From Flavobacteriaceae bacterium (GTDB taxonomy: Bacteria; Bacteroidota; Bacteroidia; Flavobacteriales; Flavobacteriaceae): a stretch of 36,573 bases of DNA. Position numbers and translations under genes: made by a program. Under the pieces are notes generated by a model. It was not told where the DNA came from, made no database searches, and saw only the letters and a program-made list of their open reading frames with translations. How positions within the stretch are numbered: the stretch's first letter is position 1; each line of letters begins with the position of its first letter. Below, one piece after another: positions 1 to 10,468 of the stretch. The stretch is from contig PKEA01000104.1 in the NCBI GenBank assembly GCA_002862805.1, forward strand, positions 1 through 36,573. The letters run 5' to 3'.

Positions 1-1842
1 TTTCTTTTGAAATTTACTTTCTTTCTTTTCTTTAGTTTTATTTTCTTGAATTTTAGCATGTATTTTATCTTCTTTAACAATATAATTTTTAATTACTAGC
101 ATAATTCCTATAGTAATTAAATTAGAGATAAAATAATATAAAGATAAACCAGAAGCATAATTATTAAAGAAGAATAACATCATGATTGGTGAAATATACA
201 ACATCACTTTCATGATTTTTCCCATATCTGGCATTCCTTCTTGTGTAGGCGCACTCATTTGCTGATCTCCGGTAGTCATTTTCATATAGAAAAAGATTGC
301 AACAGAAGCTAAAATAGGAAATAAACTTACGTGATCTCCATAAAATGGAATTGTAAATGGTAATTGATATACTGCGTCAAATGAAGATAAATCATCTGCC
401 CAAAGGAACCCTTGCTGTCTTAAATCGAACATTGAAGGAAAAAATTGGAATAACGCATAGAAAACAGGCATTTGCATTAAAGCTGGTAAACACCCTGCCA
501 TAGGATTTACTCCTGCTTTAGAATACAACTTCATTGTTTCTTGCTGTTTTTTCATTGCATTATCTTTGTACTTTTCATTTAACTCAGCAATTTCCGGACG
601 AAGAACTTTCATTTTCGCCTGAGAAACATATGATTTATATGTAACCGGAGACATTACTAACCTAACTAAAATAGTAAAGAAAACAATTGCTAATCCATAA
701 GGTAAAAATCCGCTTATTACTCCAAAAGCAGGGATAAATACATATCTATTAATCCATCCGAAAATTCCCCAACCAAGAGGCATAATTTCATCTAAATTTC
801 TATCGTAACCATTTAATATATCATACTTAGACGGACCATAATACATGTTCATATTATAGTTTAACTCACCATTTTTAAATTCTAAAGGAAAGTTAGCTAC
901 ATAATTTTTAGTAAATAGAGTATCTATTTCTTCATCATGAACTAAGTTTTCAGATTTTAAAGTTGCCGTTTTAAATGGTGTATCCGTTAATAAAATTGAA
1001 GTAAATAAATGCTGTTTAAAAGCAACATAAGTAACATCTTCAACAATATCATCATCGTCTTTTGCAGCACTTAAATAATCATCTTTTCCGTTTTCATATT
1101 CAAAAACCATTTCAGTATATCTATTTTCATAAGAAATACTTTTTTCGTTTCTGTATGTTTTTAATTGCCATTCTAAATCTGCCGGCTTAGAAGCATTAAC
1201 AACTGAATTTAAGCCTTGAGAACGAATTGCAAAATCCATCATATAATCGTTAGGTTTTAATACATAACGATATTCTAAGAATTGTGTTTCACTAGCTTTT
1301 AATCGCATAGTTAAAACCTGATTTTCTCCTTCTTTTGTTAAAGTTGGTTCAAAAAATAAATCTTTTGTATTTAAAATTCTATTATCTGTAGTATTAATAG
1401 TAAGGTTTAAATGAGAGTTATTTTCTTTTATTAAATCAATTGCTTTTTTAGAACCCTTTTCGAATTGATCAAAACCGTTTACAGTTGCATTTACAATATA
1501 TCCTCCTTTGTTAGCGATTTTTAAAGTTAATAAATCACTTTTTAATTCAGTAACTCCACCATTTGCAGAAGGTAACGCAGCTGAATACGAAAAAGAACCT
1601 AATTGACCTTTTAATTGAGCTTGTTGAATAGAATCATTTACGACAACTGGCGCTGTAGTTGAAGGTTCAACTGTTGTTGTTTTAGTTGCAACTTCTTCTT
1701 TTTCTTTTTCAACTTGTTCCTGTTTTGCTTTAGCTTCTTGTTCTTCTTTGGTTGGTGCATTTGAATACATCATCCACATTAAAACTCCTGAGATTAATAC
1801 AAATCCGATAATTGATTTAAAATCTAATTTCTTTTCTTCCAT
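1..1842 (-). CDS. yidC: Membrane protein insertase YidC (3' end cut by window edge)
   Basis: YidC/Oxa1 insertase, which inserts and folds inner-membrane proteins with or without SecYEG. The frame is open from the ATG at 1840-1842 to the window edge (614 codons), so only a few C-terminal residues should be missing. Visible in order: an N-terminal membrane segment (about residues 11-26), a K/E/Q/T-rich linker (30-60), a large periplasmic domain (about 75-350), then the conserved insertase core. The core includes the motif FFTILVRLVMSPVTYKSY, whose arginine lies in the hydrophilic groove, then a Lys/Glu-rich cytoplasmic loop, the segment AGVNPMAGCLPALMQMPVFY, further membrane helices, and a basic Lys-rich tail at the edge. 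It lies 71 nt downstream of pyrG on the same strand and may be read through from it. The family assignment is secure. Confidence 0.97.
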   Translation of the reverse strand, partial: MEEKKLDFKSIIGFVLISGVLMWMMYSNAPTKEEQEAKAKQEQVEKEKEEVATKTTTVEPSTTAPVVVNDSIQQAQLKGQLGSFSYSAALPSANGGVTELKSDLLTLKIANKGGYIVNATVNGFDQFEKGSKKAIDLIKENNSHLNLTINTTDNRILNTKDLFFEPTLTKEGENQVLTMRLKASETQFLEYRYVLKPNDYMMDFAIRSQGLNSVVNASKPADLEWQLKTYRNEKSISYENRYTEMVFEYENGKDDYLSAAKDDDDIVEDVTYVAFKQHLFTSILLTDTPFKTATLKSENLVHDEEIDTLFTKNYVANFPLEFKNGELNYNMNMYYGPSKYDILNGYDRNLDEIMPLGWGIFGWINRYVFIPAFGVISGFLPYGLAIVFFTILVRLVMSPVTYKSYVSQAKMKVLRPEIAELNEKYKDNAMKKQQETMKLYSKAGVNPMAGCLPALMQMPVFYALFQFFPSMFDLRQQGFLWADDLSSFDAVYQLPFTIPFYGDHVSLFPILASVAIFFYMKMTTGDQQMSAPTQEGMPDMGKIMKVMLYISPIMMLFFFNNYASGLSLYYFISNLITIGIMLVIKNYIVKEDKIHAKIQENKTKEKKESKFQKK

Positions 1843-1853
1843 TTAAATTTAGT

Positions 1854-1888
1854 CTAAAGTTGAAAGTTTAAAGTTTAAAGCTTCAAGA
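1854..1888. repeat. Heptad tandem repeat (CTAAAGT-like), yidC-pyrG gap
   Basis: Five consecutive 7-nt units: CTAAAGT, TGAAAGT, TTAAAGT, TTAAAGC, TTCAAGA. They fill about half of the 71-nt gap between pyrG and yidC. It is one of several 7-nt-periodic stretches at gene borders in this window. Confidence 0.6.
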
Positions 1889-1913
1889 GCTCTATCCCAA
1901 AACAATAACTTAA

Positions 1914-3616
<1,703 letters not shown>

Positions 3617-3627
3617 GCTCTAAAAAA

Positions 3628-3858
3628 TTACTTTTTTGGGAAGTTTCGTTTGACATTTCTAATTAATTCTTCTAAGCCATTTAGTTTAAGCTCATAAATT
3701 AATTGCAATTGTTCGCCTAATTGTCCTTTTGGAAAACCTTTATTTGCATACCACACTACGTAATATTCAGGTAGATCAATAAGAAAATACCCTTCGTATT
3801 TTCCGAAGGGCATTTTTGTATGTGCTAATTTTATGAGCTGTTCTTGCTGAGAGTTCAA
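3628..3858 (-). CDS. DUF3820 family small protein
   Basis: Small protein (76 aa from the chosen start) matching the DUF3820 family by the run HTKMPFGKYEGYFLIDLPEY followed by VVWYANKGFPKGQLGEQLQL. The biochemical function of the family is not established. There is no ATG near the 5' end. The frame can start at TTG 3858, one base after the OsmC stop codon, giving MNSQQEQLIKLAH..., or at TTG 3879, which overlaps the OsmC gene by 20 nt. I prefer 3858 because it fits stop-restart coupling and removes seven residues that look like read-back of the neighbour. It ends a run guaA, LysM/PBP1, OsmC, DUF3820 that is probably one transcript. Confidence 0.85.
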   Translation of the reverse strand: MNSQQEQLIKLAHTKMPFGKYEGYFLIDLPEYYVVWYANKGFPKGQLGEQLQLIYELKLNGLEELIRNVKRNFPKK

Positions 3859-3859
3859 T

Positions 3860-4264
3860 TTATTTCCAATTATAAACAATTACTTTTTTAATATCTGGAT
3901 GTAAACTATAATGTACAGGACAAGTGTTTCCAATTCGCTCTAAAATAGTTTTTGATTTATCATCAACCTCAACATTAAAATTGAAAGTTACATGAATTTC
4001 AGAAATCCTTCTTGGATCTGTAGCCATAATTTTTGTTACTTCAGCAGTTGAACCTGAAAAATCAATTTCCATATCACGAGCTTTAATCCCCATCATAGTA
4101 AACATACAACTAGCTAAACCGTTTGCAACTGTATCTGTTGGAGAAAAAGCTTCACCTTTTCCATTATTATCTACTGGAGCATCTGAAATAATTTCAGAAC
4201 CTGACTGTAAGTGTATTGATGAAGTACGTAAATTTCCTAAATAAGTCACTTTAGATGTTGTCAT
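3860..4264 (-). CDS. OsmC/Ohr family protein
   Basis: 134-aa OsmC-fold protein. The two family cysteines are present: C53 in GLASCMFTMMG and C115 in NTCPVHYSLHPD. In characterised members such a pair reduces organic peroxides with a thiol partner. The sequence is closer to general OsmC/YhfA-like proteins than to Ohr, so the substrate cannot be named. No signal peptide is visible, so it should be cytoplasmic. Its ATG overlaps the stop codon of the upstream LysM/PBP1 gene by one base (TAATG), which points to translational coupling, and the DUF3820 gene follows directly. Confidence 0.93.
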   Translation of the reverse strand: MTTSKVTYLGNLRTSSIHLQSGSEIISDAPVDNNGKGEAFSPTDTVANGLASCMFTMMGIKARDMEIDFSGSTAEVTKIMATDPRRISEIHVTFNFNVEVDDKSKTILERIGNTCPVHYSLHPDIKKVIVYNWK

Positions 4265-6159
4265 TATTGTGCTTGTTTAATTGTATAATCAGTATCATAG
4301 TACATAATATAAATTCCTTCATTTACATTTTTACCTTCTTTAAAATTGTAATTAAATGTATTTTCAACTTGTTCTGAAATATTATTCTTAGCAGAAGGTA
4401 CAAATCCATCTTCTTGACAAATTCTTAAAATTGTATCAAAAGTTAAGTCAAATCCTTTAGTTGCATATGCATTTGGATTTACATTATTTATTTTTTTATA
4501 CTCTTTTTCAAATATTCTACCCGCATCTGTATCAACTTCTTTTTTATAAGAGGGGAATAACATATTTAGCTCGGTTAAGTTTGTCATTGGAATTCCTTCA
4601 AAATCCAAAGTATCATATAGCTCTAAAACCACTAATTGAACATCAAATTCTTCTTTAAATTTCATTAAAGCCTTAGTAGCATATAAGGTTAATTCTTTAC
4701 TTTCTGTTTCTAAGATTACAAAATTCTTTTGTTCTTTAACTAATTGAGATTTTAAACTTTCTGTATTTAAAATTCCTTTTTCATTAAAATCAGCATATTT
4801 AACATTTGGGTGTTTTTTTAGAAGATAATCTTTTGTTGATGTCTTTTTACCTCCTATAACAGCTACTACATTACCCGATTTATTGTTAAAGTATTCAAAA
4901 GTTTTATCTATTAAGCTTTCCTTTGAAGGAATTGAATAGTATAAATTTTCCAAAGGCAAGCCTATTTCTTTTGAAAGCGGAGAAATAACTGGCGTTTTAT
5001 ATTTAGATAAAAGTTGTGCCGTATTTTCAACATGTGAATACATAAATGGACCAATTACTGCATCTACTTTTGAAAAATCATTTTTTGCAATTAATTGTGC
5101 AACGTTTGAAGAACTTCTTGAACTTTCAACGTCTAATATTTTTATATGAACTGGCAATCCTAAAACTTTAGCAGAATCAATAGCCATCATAGCACCAGAA
5201 TAAAAATCTAGAGTTAAGTTTAAAAACTTATTGTCTTTTAAGTAATCTTTTTTAGTTTTTAAGGAGTCGGATTCAATTTTATTAACATTAAAAGGCAACA
5301 ATAAAACTAAGTTTCTTTTTCTATCTTTTTTTACCGTGGCAAACAAGTCAACTTTTTGTTTATTGATCACACTTTTCACAGGAACTTTTAAAACCATTCC
5401 TTCTTTTAAAGATAATTTAATTTCAGGATTTAACCTTATTAATTCTTCTTGAGAAATATTTAATTTTTTAGAAAGACTGTATAAAGTTTCTTCAGGTTGC
5501 ACAACATAAAACTCAGTCGTAGGTAAAGGTTTAAACTCAACATTTTCGTTAACATTTTCTTCTTTAATTTTTAAAATTTGGCCTACTTCTAAACCTTCAA
5601 CAATTTGAGGGTTTAATCGTTCTAATTCTTCAATAGAAATATTATACTTTTTTGAAATTCCAAATTTAGTCTCTTGCATTTTTACCACATGAGAAGAAAC
5701 AGTTGAAGTTGTTTTGATTTCCTTTACTTCAACATAACCAGAGTTAGATGGAGCATATTTTACAGAAACTATAATTTCTTGACCAACTTTTAAACCTTCT
5801 TTTAATTCTGCTTCATTCCATTCTTTTAAATCTGCAACAGACACTTCATACATTTTTGCAATGCTATAAAGTGTTTCTTTTGGTAAAACTTTATGTCTTT
5901 TTGAAGAGTCCGTTCTAACTGAACTATTTTGAGATTCGTTAGTTTTACTAGGAATTAATAATGTTGTATTTTCCTGAATTCCATTTTTAGCATCTGGATT
6001 CAACCTATAAATATCAAAAGGTGTAATTTGATATTGTTTTGCAATTTGGTAAACTGTTTCACCTTTAGCAACAACATGCTTTTGCACACCATCTTGACTT
6101 GTTTGAGCCACACATGATGAAAAAAGAAAGACACAAAAAACAACTTTTAATAATTTCAT
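4264..6159 (-). CDS. LysM and periplasmic-binding-protein-like lipoprotein
   Basis: 631-aa predicted lipoprotein: a short hydrophobic signal ending in a lipobox with the lipidated cysteine at C16 (FLFSSC). Four LysM peptidoglycan-binding modules follow at about residues 28-70, 89-132, 157-198 and 218-260, each with the shape YxVxxxETxYxIxKxxxIxxxxLxxxNP. Residues 275-600 resemble a type 1 periplasmic-binding / ABC-receptor fold (VDAVIGPFMYSHVENTAQLL, TPVISPLSKE). Anchoring to peptidoglycan from the outer membrane is likely. A ligand cannot be predicted, and no transporter is adjacent. This order behind guaA is, to my knowledge, common in flavobacteria. It lies 105 nt downstream of guaA with no clear terminator between them. 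Confidence 0.9.
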   Translation of the reverse strand: MKLLKVVFCVFLFSSCVAQTSQDGVQKHVVAKGETVYQIAKQYQITPFDIYRLNPDAKNGIQENTTLLIPSKTNESQNSSVRTDSSKRHKVLPKETLYSIAKMYEVSVADLKEWNEAELKEGLKVGQEIIVSVKYAPSNSGYVEVKEIKTTSTVSSHVVKMQETKFGISKKYNISIEELERLNPQIVEGLEVGQILKIKEENVNENVEFKPLPTTEFYVVQPEETLYSLSKKLNISQEELIRLNPEIKLSLKEGMVLKVPVKSVINKQKVDLFATVKKDRKRNLVLLLPFNVNKIESDSLKTKKDYLKDNKFLNLTLDFYSGAMMAIDSAKVLGLPVHIKILDVESSRSSSNVAQLIAKNDFSKVDAVIGPFMYSHVENTAQLLSKYKTPVISPLSKEIGLPLENLYYSIPSKESLIDKTFEYFNNKSGNVVAVIGGKKTSTKDYLLKKHPNVKYADFNEKGILNTESLKSQLVKEQKNFVILETESKELTLYATKALMKFKEEFDVQLVVLELYDTLDFEGIPMTNLTELNMLFPSYKKEVDTDAGRIFEKEYKKINNVNPNAYATKGFDLTFDTILRICQEDGFVPSAKNNISEQVENTFNYNFKEGKNVNEGIYIMYYDTDYTIKQAQ

Positions 6160-6264
6160 ATTCTGATGTATATTTTATTTATTCGATAAGTCAACTACAA
6201 TATCAATACCAATTTAAACTTTAAAAGTTAAAAAATGAAATTTATTTTATAATTAGCCTATTTT

Positions 6265-7794
6265 TTATTCCCATTCAATAGTTGCAGGTGGTTTTGAACT
6301 AATATCATAAACTACTCTATTTACACCTTTAACTTTATTAATTATATTATTTGAAACTTTCTGTAAAAACTCATAAGGTAAATGTACCCAATCAGCCGTC
6401 ATACCATCTGTAGATTCAACAGCTCTTAACGCCACTACTTTTTCATACGTACGCTCATCTCCCATTACACCAACGCTATTTACAGGCAACAAAATTGCAC
6501 CTGCTTGCCAAACAGAATCGTACAAACCGTGTTCTTTTAATCCGTTAATAAAAATAGCATCTACTTCTTGAAGAATTGCCACTTTTTCTGGAGTAATATC
6601 ACCTAAAATACGAATCGCTAAACCTGGTCCTGGAAAAGGATGACGACCTAATAATTCTGGATCAATTCCTAAAGAAGCTCCTACTCTACGCACTTCATCT
6701 TTAAACAACATACGCAAAGGTTCTACCACTTTTAATTTCATAAAATCGGGTAAACCACCCACATTATGATGTGATTTTATTGTTGCAGAAGGACCGCCAG
6801 TCGCTGAAACAGATTCGATAACATCTGGATAAATAGTTCCTTGTGCTAAGAATTTTACATCGGTAAGTAAATGTGCTTCATTATCAAAAACTTCAATAAA
6901 AGCATTCCCTATTGCTTTTCGTTTTGCTTCTGGATCATCTAAACCTGCCAATGCATCGTAAAACTTCTCAGAAGCATCAACACCCTTTACATTCAATCCC
7001 ATTCCTTTGTATTGATCTAATACACTTTGGAATTCATTCTTACGAAGTAAACCGTTGTTTACGAAAATACAATATAAATTAGCACCAATAGCTTTGTTTA
7101 ATAAAACTGCTGCTACGGTAGAATCTACTCCGCCAGACAAACCTAAAACTACTTTTTCGTTTCCGATTTTAGCTTTCATGTCTGCAACAATTTCTTCTAC
7201 AACTGCATTTGGCGTAAATGTTTGAGCTACACCAGCAATTTTTACCAAGAAATTTTCTAACATTTGTTTCCCATCTGTAGAATGGTACACTTCTGGGTGA
7301 AATTGAATAGCATAAGTTTGTTCGCCTTCAATTTTATATGCTGCATTTTCTACATCTTTAGTACTAGCAATTCTAACACCATTAGTTGGTAATTTTTTAA
7401 TAGAATCTGAATGCGACATCCAAACCTGACTGTTTGCACCAACTCCTTCTAAAAACACTTCATTATCATCGATAAAAGAAAGGTTTGCTCTACCGTATTC
7501 TCTAGTGTTTGAAGCAGCAACTTCACCACCAGAAAAATGTGCTAAATATTGTGCGCCATAACAAACTGCTAATAAAGGTTTTTTTCCTCTAATTTGCGAT
7601 AAATCTGGATGCAAAGCCTCTTCAGAACGAACGGAACAAGGACTTCCTCCTAAAATTACTGCTTTATATGATGATAAATCTGTTGGGATTTTATCGAATG
7701 GGAAAATTTCGCAAAAAATATTCAATTCTCTTACTCTACGAGCAATTAATTGTGTGTATTGTGAACCAAAATCTAAAATTAGTACGTTATCCAT
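6265..7794 (-). CDS. guaA: GMP synthase (glutamine-hydrolysing)
   Basis: Aminates XMP to GMP using glutamine and ATP (EC 6.3.5.2) in the cytoplasm. The N-terminal amidotransferase domain has the catalytic cysteine in [15 protein letters not shown] and the His/Glu motif QFHPEVYHS. The ATP-pyrophosphatase domain has the PP-loop [16 protein letters not shown]. The C-terminal dimerisation domain ends in [18 protein letters not shown], the normal end of GuaA. The 509-aa length is standard. The start is the ATG at 7792-7794 ([12 protein letters not shown]). A longer frame from 7839 would encode Asn repeats from the CAA-rich spacer and overlap purM. It sits 34 nt after purM, so the two purine genes form an operon. 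Confidence 0.98.
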   Translation of the reverse strand: MDNVLILDFGSQYTQLIARRVRELNIFCEIFPFDKIPTDLSSYKAVILGGSPCSVRSEEALHPDLSQIRGKKPLLAVCYGAQYLAHFSGGEVAASNTREYGRANLSFIDDNEVFLEGVGANSQVWMSHSDSIKKLPTNGVRIASTKDVENAAYKIEGEQTYAIQFHPEVYHSTDGKQMLENFLVKIAGVAQTFTPNAVVEEIVADMKAKIGNEKVVLGLSGGVDSTVAAVLLNKAIGANLYCIFVNNGLLRKNEFQSVLDQYKGMGLNVKGVDASEKFYDALAGLDDPEAKRKAIGNAFIEVFDNEAHLLTDVKFLAQGTIYPDVIESVSATGGPSATIKSHHNVGGLPDFMKLKVVEPLRMLFKDEVRRVGASLGIDPELLGRHPFPGPGLAIRILGDITPEKVAILQEVDAIFINGLKEHGLYDSVWQAGAILLPVNSVGVMGDERTYEKVVALRAVESTDGMTADWVHLPYEFLQKVSNNIINKVKGVNRVVYDISSKPPATIEWE

Positions 7795-7828
7795 TATAGT
7801 TGTGTTGTTGTTGTTGTTGTTGTGTTTT
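7795..7828 (-). promoter_or_regulatory. CAA-repeat leader without G before guaA
   Basis: The 34-nt spacer between the purM stop and the guaA ATG, read on the minus strand, contains an uninterrupted ACAACAACAACAACAACACA core and no G residue. There is no Shine-Dalgarno sequence. Comparable CA-rich G-free stretches precede purM (9008-9030) and pyrG (about 3522-3555). A role as an unstructured ribosome-landing region is inference. Confidence 0.45.
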
Positions 7829-9007
7829 TTAATATTCAAATGTTCCGTATTCAGATTTTATTGTTAATTTCTTCTTATCTGAAGTTTCTACTCTTCCTAC
7901 AATTTGCGCTTCAATATTAAATGAATTTGAAATTGTGATAATATCTTGAGCTACTTCAGCAGGAACATATATTTCCATTCGGTGACCGCAATTGAAAACT
8001 TGGTACATTTCTTTCCAATCGGTTTTTGATTGTTTTTGTATCAATTTAAATAAAGGTGGAACCGGAAATAAATTATCTTTTATAACATGAACATTATCTA
8101 CAAAGTGAAGAATTTTTGTTTGTGCTCCACCGCTACAGTGAACCATTCCATGTATATCTTTTGAATTGTATTTTTCTAAAATCTTTTTGATTACTGGCGC
8201 ATAAGTTCTCGTAGGAGAAAGCACTAATTTACCAGCATCTATTGGGCTATTTTTAACTGAATCTGTTAATTTAGTTTGACCAGAATACACTAATTCACTT
8301 GGAACTGAAGCATCGAAACTTTCAGGGTATTTATCCGCTAAATATTTTGAAAAAACATCATGACGAGCAGAAGTTAATCCGTTACTTCCCATTCCACCGT
8401 TGTATTCTTTTTCGTAAGTAGCTTGACCAAAAGAGGCTAAACCTACAATTACATCTCCAGGTTGAATATTTGCATTATCTATAACGTTTGCACGTTTGAT
8501 TCTTGCTGTAACAGTTGAATCTACGATAATTGTTCGAACTAAATCACCAACATCAGCAGTTTCTCCTCCAGTTGAATGAATGGTTACACCAAACTCTTTT
8601 AAGTCGGAAATTAATTCTTCTGTTCCGTTGATGATTGCAGAAAGAACCTCAGCAGGAATTACACTTTTATTTCTACCAATTGTCGAAGAAAGTAAAATAT
8701 TATCGGTTGCGCCCACACATAATAAATCGTCAATATTCATTATTAATGCATCTTGAGCAATACCTTTCCAAACAGACAAATCACCCGTTTCTTTCCAATA
8801 CATATAAGCCAATGAGGATTTTGTACCCGCACCGTCTGCATGCATTATTATGCAATACTCTTCATCATTTGTTAAATAATCGGGGATAATTTTACAAAAT
8901 GCCTTAGGAAACAATCCTTTGTCGATGTTTTTAATAGCATTATGAACGTCTTCTTTGGAAGCAGAAACTCCTCTTAAATTGTAGCGTTTGCTCGTTTCAG
9001 AACTCAT
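7829..9007 (-). CDS. purM: Phosphoribosylformylglycinamidine cyclo-ligase (AIR synthase, PurM)
   Basis: PurM/PurL-superfamily AIR synthase, which closes the imidazole ring of the purine precursor (FGAM + ATP to AIR, EC 6.3.3.1). The N-terminal part has [17 protein letters not shown] and the nucleotide-binding [17 protein letters not shown]. The middle shows [17 protein letters not shown] and [13 protein letters not shown], and the C-terminal part [14 protein letters not shown]. At 392 aa it is longer than the roughly 340-aa proteobacterial enzyme, in line with the longer version found in Bacteroidota. It starts at ATG 9005-9007, just behind a TATCTTTG promoter box, and heads an operon with guaA. 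The superfamily is certain; I rate the exact reaction as very likely. Confidence 0.92.
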   Translation of the reverse strand: MSSETSKRYNLRGVSASKEDVHNAIKNIDKGLFPKAFCKIIPDYLTNDEEYCIIMHADGAGTKSSLAYMYWKETGDLSVWKGIAQDALIMNIDDLLCVGATDNILLSSTIGRNKSVIPAEVLSAIINGTEELISDLKEFGVTIHSTGGETADVGDLVRTIIVDSTVTARIKRANVIDNANIQPGDVIVGLASFGQATYEKEYNGGMGSNGLTSARHDVFSKYLADKYPESFDASVPSELVYSGQTKLTDSVKNSPIDAGKLVLSPTRTYAPVIKKILEKYNSKDIHGMVHCSGGAQTKILHFVDNVHVIKDNLFPVPPLFKLIQKQSKTDWKEMYQVFNCGHRMEIYVPAEVAQDIITISNSFNIEAQIVGRVETSDKKKLTIKSEYGTFEY

Positions 9008-9033
9008 TTTTTAGTGTGTGTTGTGTTGTGGCG

Positions 9034-9041
9034 CAAAGATA
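9034..9041 (-). promoter_or_regulatory. Promoter -7 box of the purM-guaA operon
   Basis: Minus-strand TATCTTTG, a match to TAnnTTTG. The predicted transcript starts near 9027, so its whole 5' leader is the CA-only stretch in front of the purM ATG. Confidence 0.55.
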
Positions 9042-9049
9042 GTCCTAAA

Positions 9050-9077
9050 ATTTAGAATTCTGAAATTAGAATTTAGA
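9050..9077. repeat. Heptad tandem repeat (ATTTAGA-like), upstream of purM
   Basis: Four 7-nt units: ATTTAGA, ATTCTGA, AATTAGA, ATTTAGA. It lies between the purM promoter and the end of the next minus-strand gene. Confidence 0.5.
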
Positions 9078-9082
9078 AAATC

Positions 9083-9523
9083 TTAAATTTTAATTCTAAA
9101 AATTTGATTTTCTTCAGTAAATGTATAAAATGGAATATTTACATTTATAATTCTCTTTTGAGTATAACATTCCGTATTTAATGTTTCCACATCATACTGT
9201 ATTTCAATAGTTTCATCATCAGCAATATTTAAATAAATTTTATTGTCTAATTCTACATTGGTTTTAGGAAAGATTTGAATTAAATTCAAACTATCTCGAG
9301 TAATCAAAACAAAATCAACCTCTGTATCATCAAATTCTGTTACCGAAATATCACCTACAGTATACGTTTCATTTGTAAATACATTTTCATCAGTATCTTC
9401 ATCCAAAACTTCTATAAATACCGATGCTTGTGGCGGAATAACATTTTCAGAACAATTTTCTTTAGTGCAACTTAATGTTATCACGGTCAATAAAAACAAA
9501 AATATTATTGAATACTTTTTCAT
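9083..9523 (-). CDS. Small predicted lipoprotein of unknown function
   Basis: 146-aa protein with a hydrophobic signal (MKKYSIIFLFLLTVITLSC) and a lipobox cysteine at position 19, so it is probably anchored to a membrane. The mature part is acidic and rich in beta-forming residues, with further cysteines in KENCSEN and NTECYTQK. I do not recognise a named family. It starts 10 nt after the stop of the OmpA-domain gene on the same strand, so the two are probably cotranscribed and may act together in the envelope. Confidence 0.8.
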   Translation of the reverse strand: MKKYSIIFLFLLTVITLSCTKENCSENVIPPQASVFIEVLDEDTDENVFTNETYTVGDISVTEFDDTEVDFVLITRDSLNLIQIFPKTNVELDNKIYLNIADDETIEIQYDVETLNTECYTQKRIINVNIPFYTFTEENQIFRIKI

Positions 9524-9533
9524 GTTTTCTCTA

Positions 9534-10343
9534 TTACTTACTTAATATTTCAATCTCAACTCTTCTATTCGCAGCGGCTTGTTCTTCGTTTTCTTCAGGA
9601 ATTGGATAAATTGGTCGTGTTGTACCAAAACCAGTTACAGTAATCCTGTGTTGTGGAATTCTTTGGTAAACCAACCATCTACGAACTTGCTTTGCTCGTT
9701 CTAAAGATAAGTTTCTTCCGTCTTTAGCTATACAACAAATATGACCTTGAATTTGAATTTTTAAATTGGGGTTATTTTGCATTACGAATAACAAATCATA
9801 TAAAGATCCGTTAGACTCTGGTGTAATTGCAAATGTATTTTGATAAAAATTAATATTTTTTAATGTAATTTTTGTACCCACTTTTGCTAGCGCCACTTTT
9901 TCTTCTAAAGTCGCGTCTTCTGGAATTACAACCTCTTCTTCAATTCCTAAAATTTCATTTTCTCGAGCTAAATCTTTTTCTAAGATATAATAAATTGTAG
10001 CTCTTCGATTTTCTGATTGTATGTTTGACTGCTTGAAATTTTCACCAACACTAATTGATTTATAATCTTCTCTTATAGTTACCTTTTCTTTTATTAAATT
10101 AAAAATAGACTGTACTCTCTTTAAAGCAAGAGTATCATTATATCCAGTAGAACCAACTTCATCTGTATAACCATTAATTGCTACAATTTTTGAAGTTTTG
10201 TTTTCATTAATCCATTTATTTAACTTTAAACTTTCTGCTTTATTTAACTCAAATTTATTGGTCTCAAAATAAACAGAAAACTGTTCTTGAGAAAACATAG
10301 TTAAACCAAAAAAAAGTGCAGTATATAGAAAAAAGGTTTTCAT
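9534..10343 (-). CDS. OmpA-family protein with two OmpA-like domains
   Basis: 269-aa secreted protein. A signal peptide of about 18 residues ends near TMFSQEQ with no lipobox. Two OmpA/MotB-type peptidoglycan-binding modules follow. The first (about 20-125) has VYFETNKFELN, NGYTDEVGSTGYND and a degenerate SENRRATI. The second (about 165-268) has NINFYQNTFAITPES, IQGHICC, NLSLERAKQVRRWLV, VTGFGTTRP and AAANRRVEI. There is no beta-barrel domain, so it is likely a periplasmic wall-binding protein. The tandem arrangement and the HICC pair in place of the usual HTD/HTDN region are slightly unusual. It is the first gene of a pair with the lipoprotein at 9083-9523. Confidence 0.9.
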   Translation of the reverse strand: MKTFFLYTALFFGLTMFSQEQFSVYFETNKFELNKAESLKLNKWINENKTSKIVAINGYTDEVGSTGYNDTLALKRVQSIFNLIKEKVTIREDYKSISVGENFKQSNIQSENRRATIYYILEKDLARENEILGIEEEVVIPEDATLEEKVALAKVGTKITLKNINFYQNTFAITPESNGSLYDLLFVMQNNPNLKIQIQGHICCIAKDGRNLSLERAKQVRRWLVYQRIPQHRITVTGFGTTRPIYPIPEENEEQAAANRRVEIEILSK

Positions 10344-10410
10344 TTTTAAGATTTTTTACGAAGTAACGATATTTATATTATATATAAAAGCATACCAAAG
10401 TACCAAATAT

Positions 10411-10448
10411 AAAAAAAACGTATTTGCTATAAACAACAAATACGTTTT
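10411..10448 (-). terminator. Terminator of glnN
   Basis: Perfect 12-bp stem (AAAACGTATTTG / CAAATACGTTTT) with a 10-nt loop. Read on the minus strand it runs into a tract of Ts. It lies about 20 nt after the glnN stop codon. Confidence 0.8.
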
Positions 10449-10468
10449 AATATTATATATAAAATAGA

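Noticed and set aside
1839..1842. Suspected frameshift in yidC when the start and the left edge seemed to be in different frames
   Set aside because: Reading every codon from 1842 to 1 showed one continuous frame with no stop; the suspicion came from a miscount.
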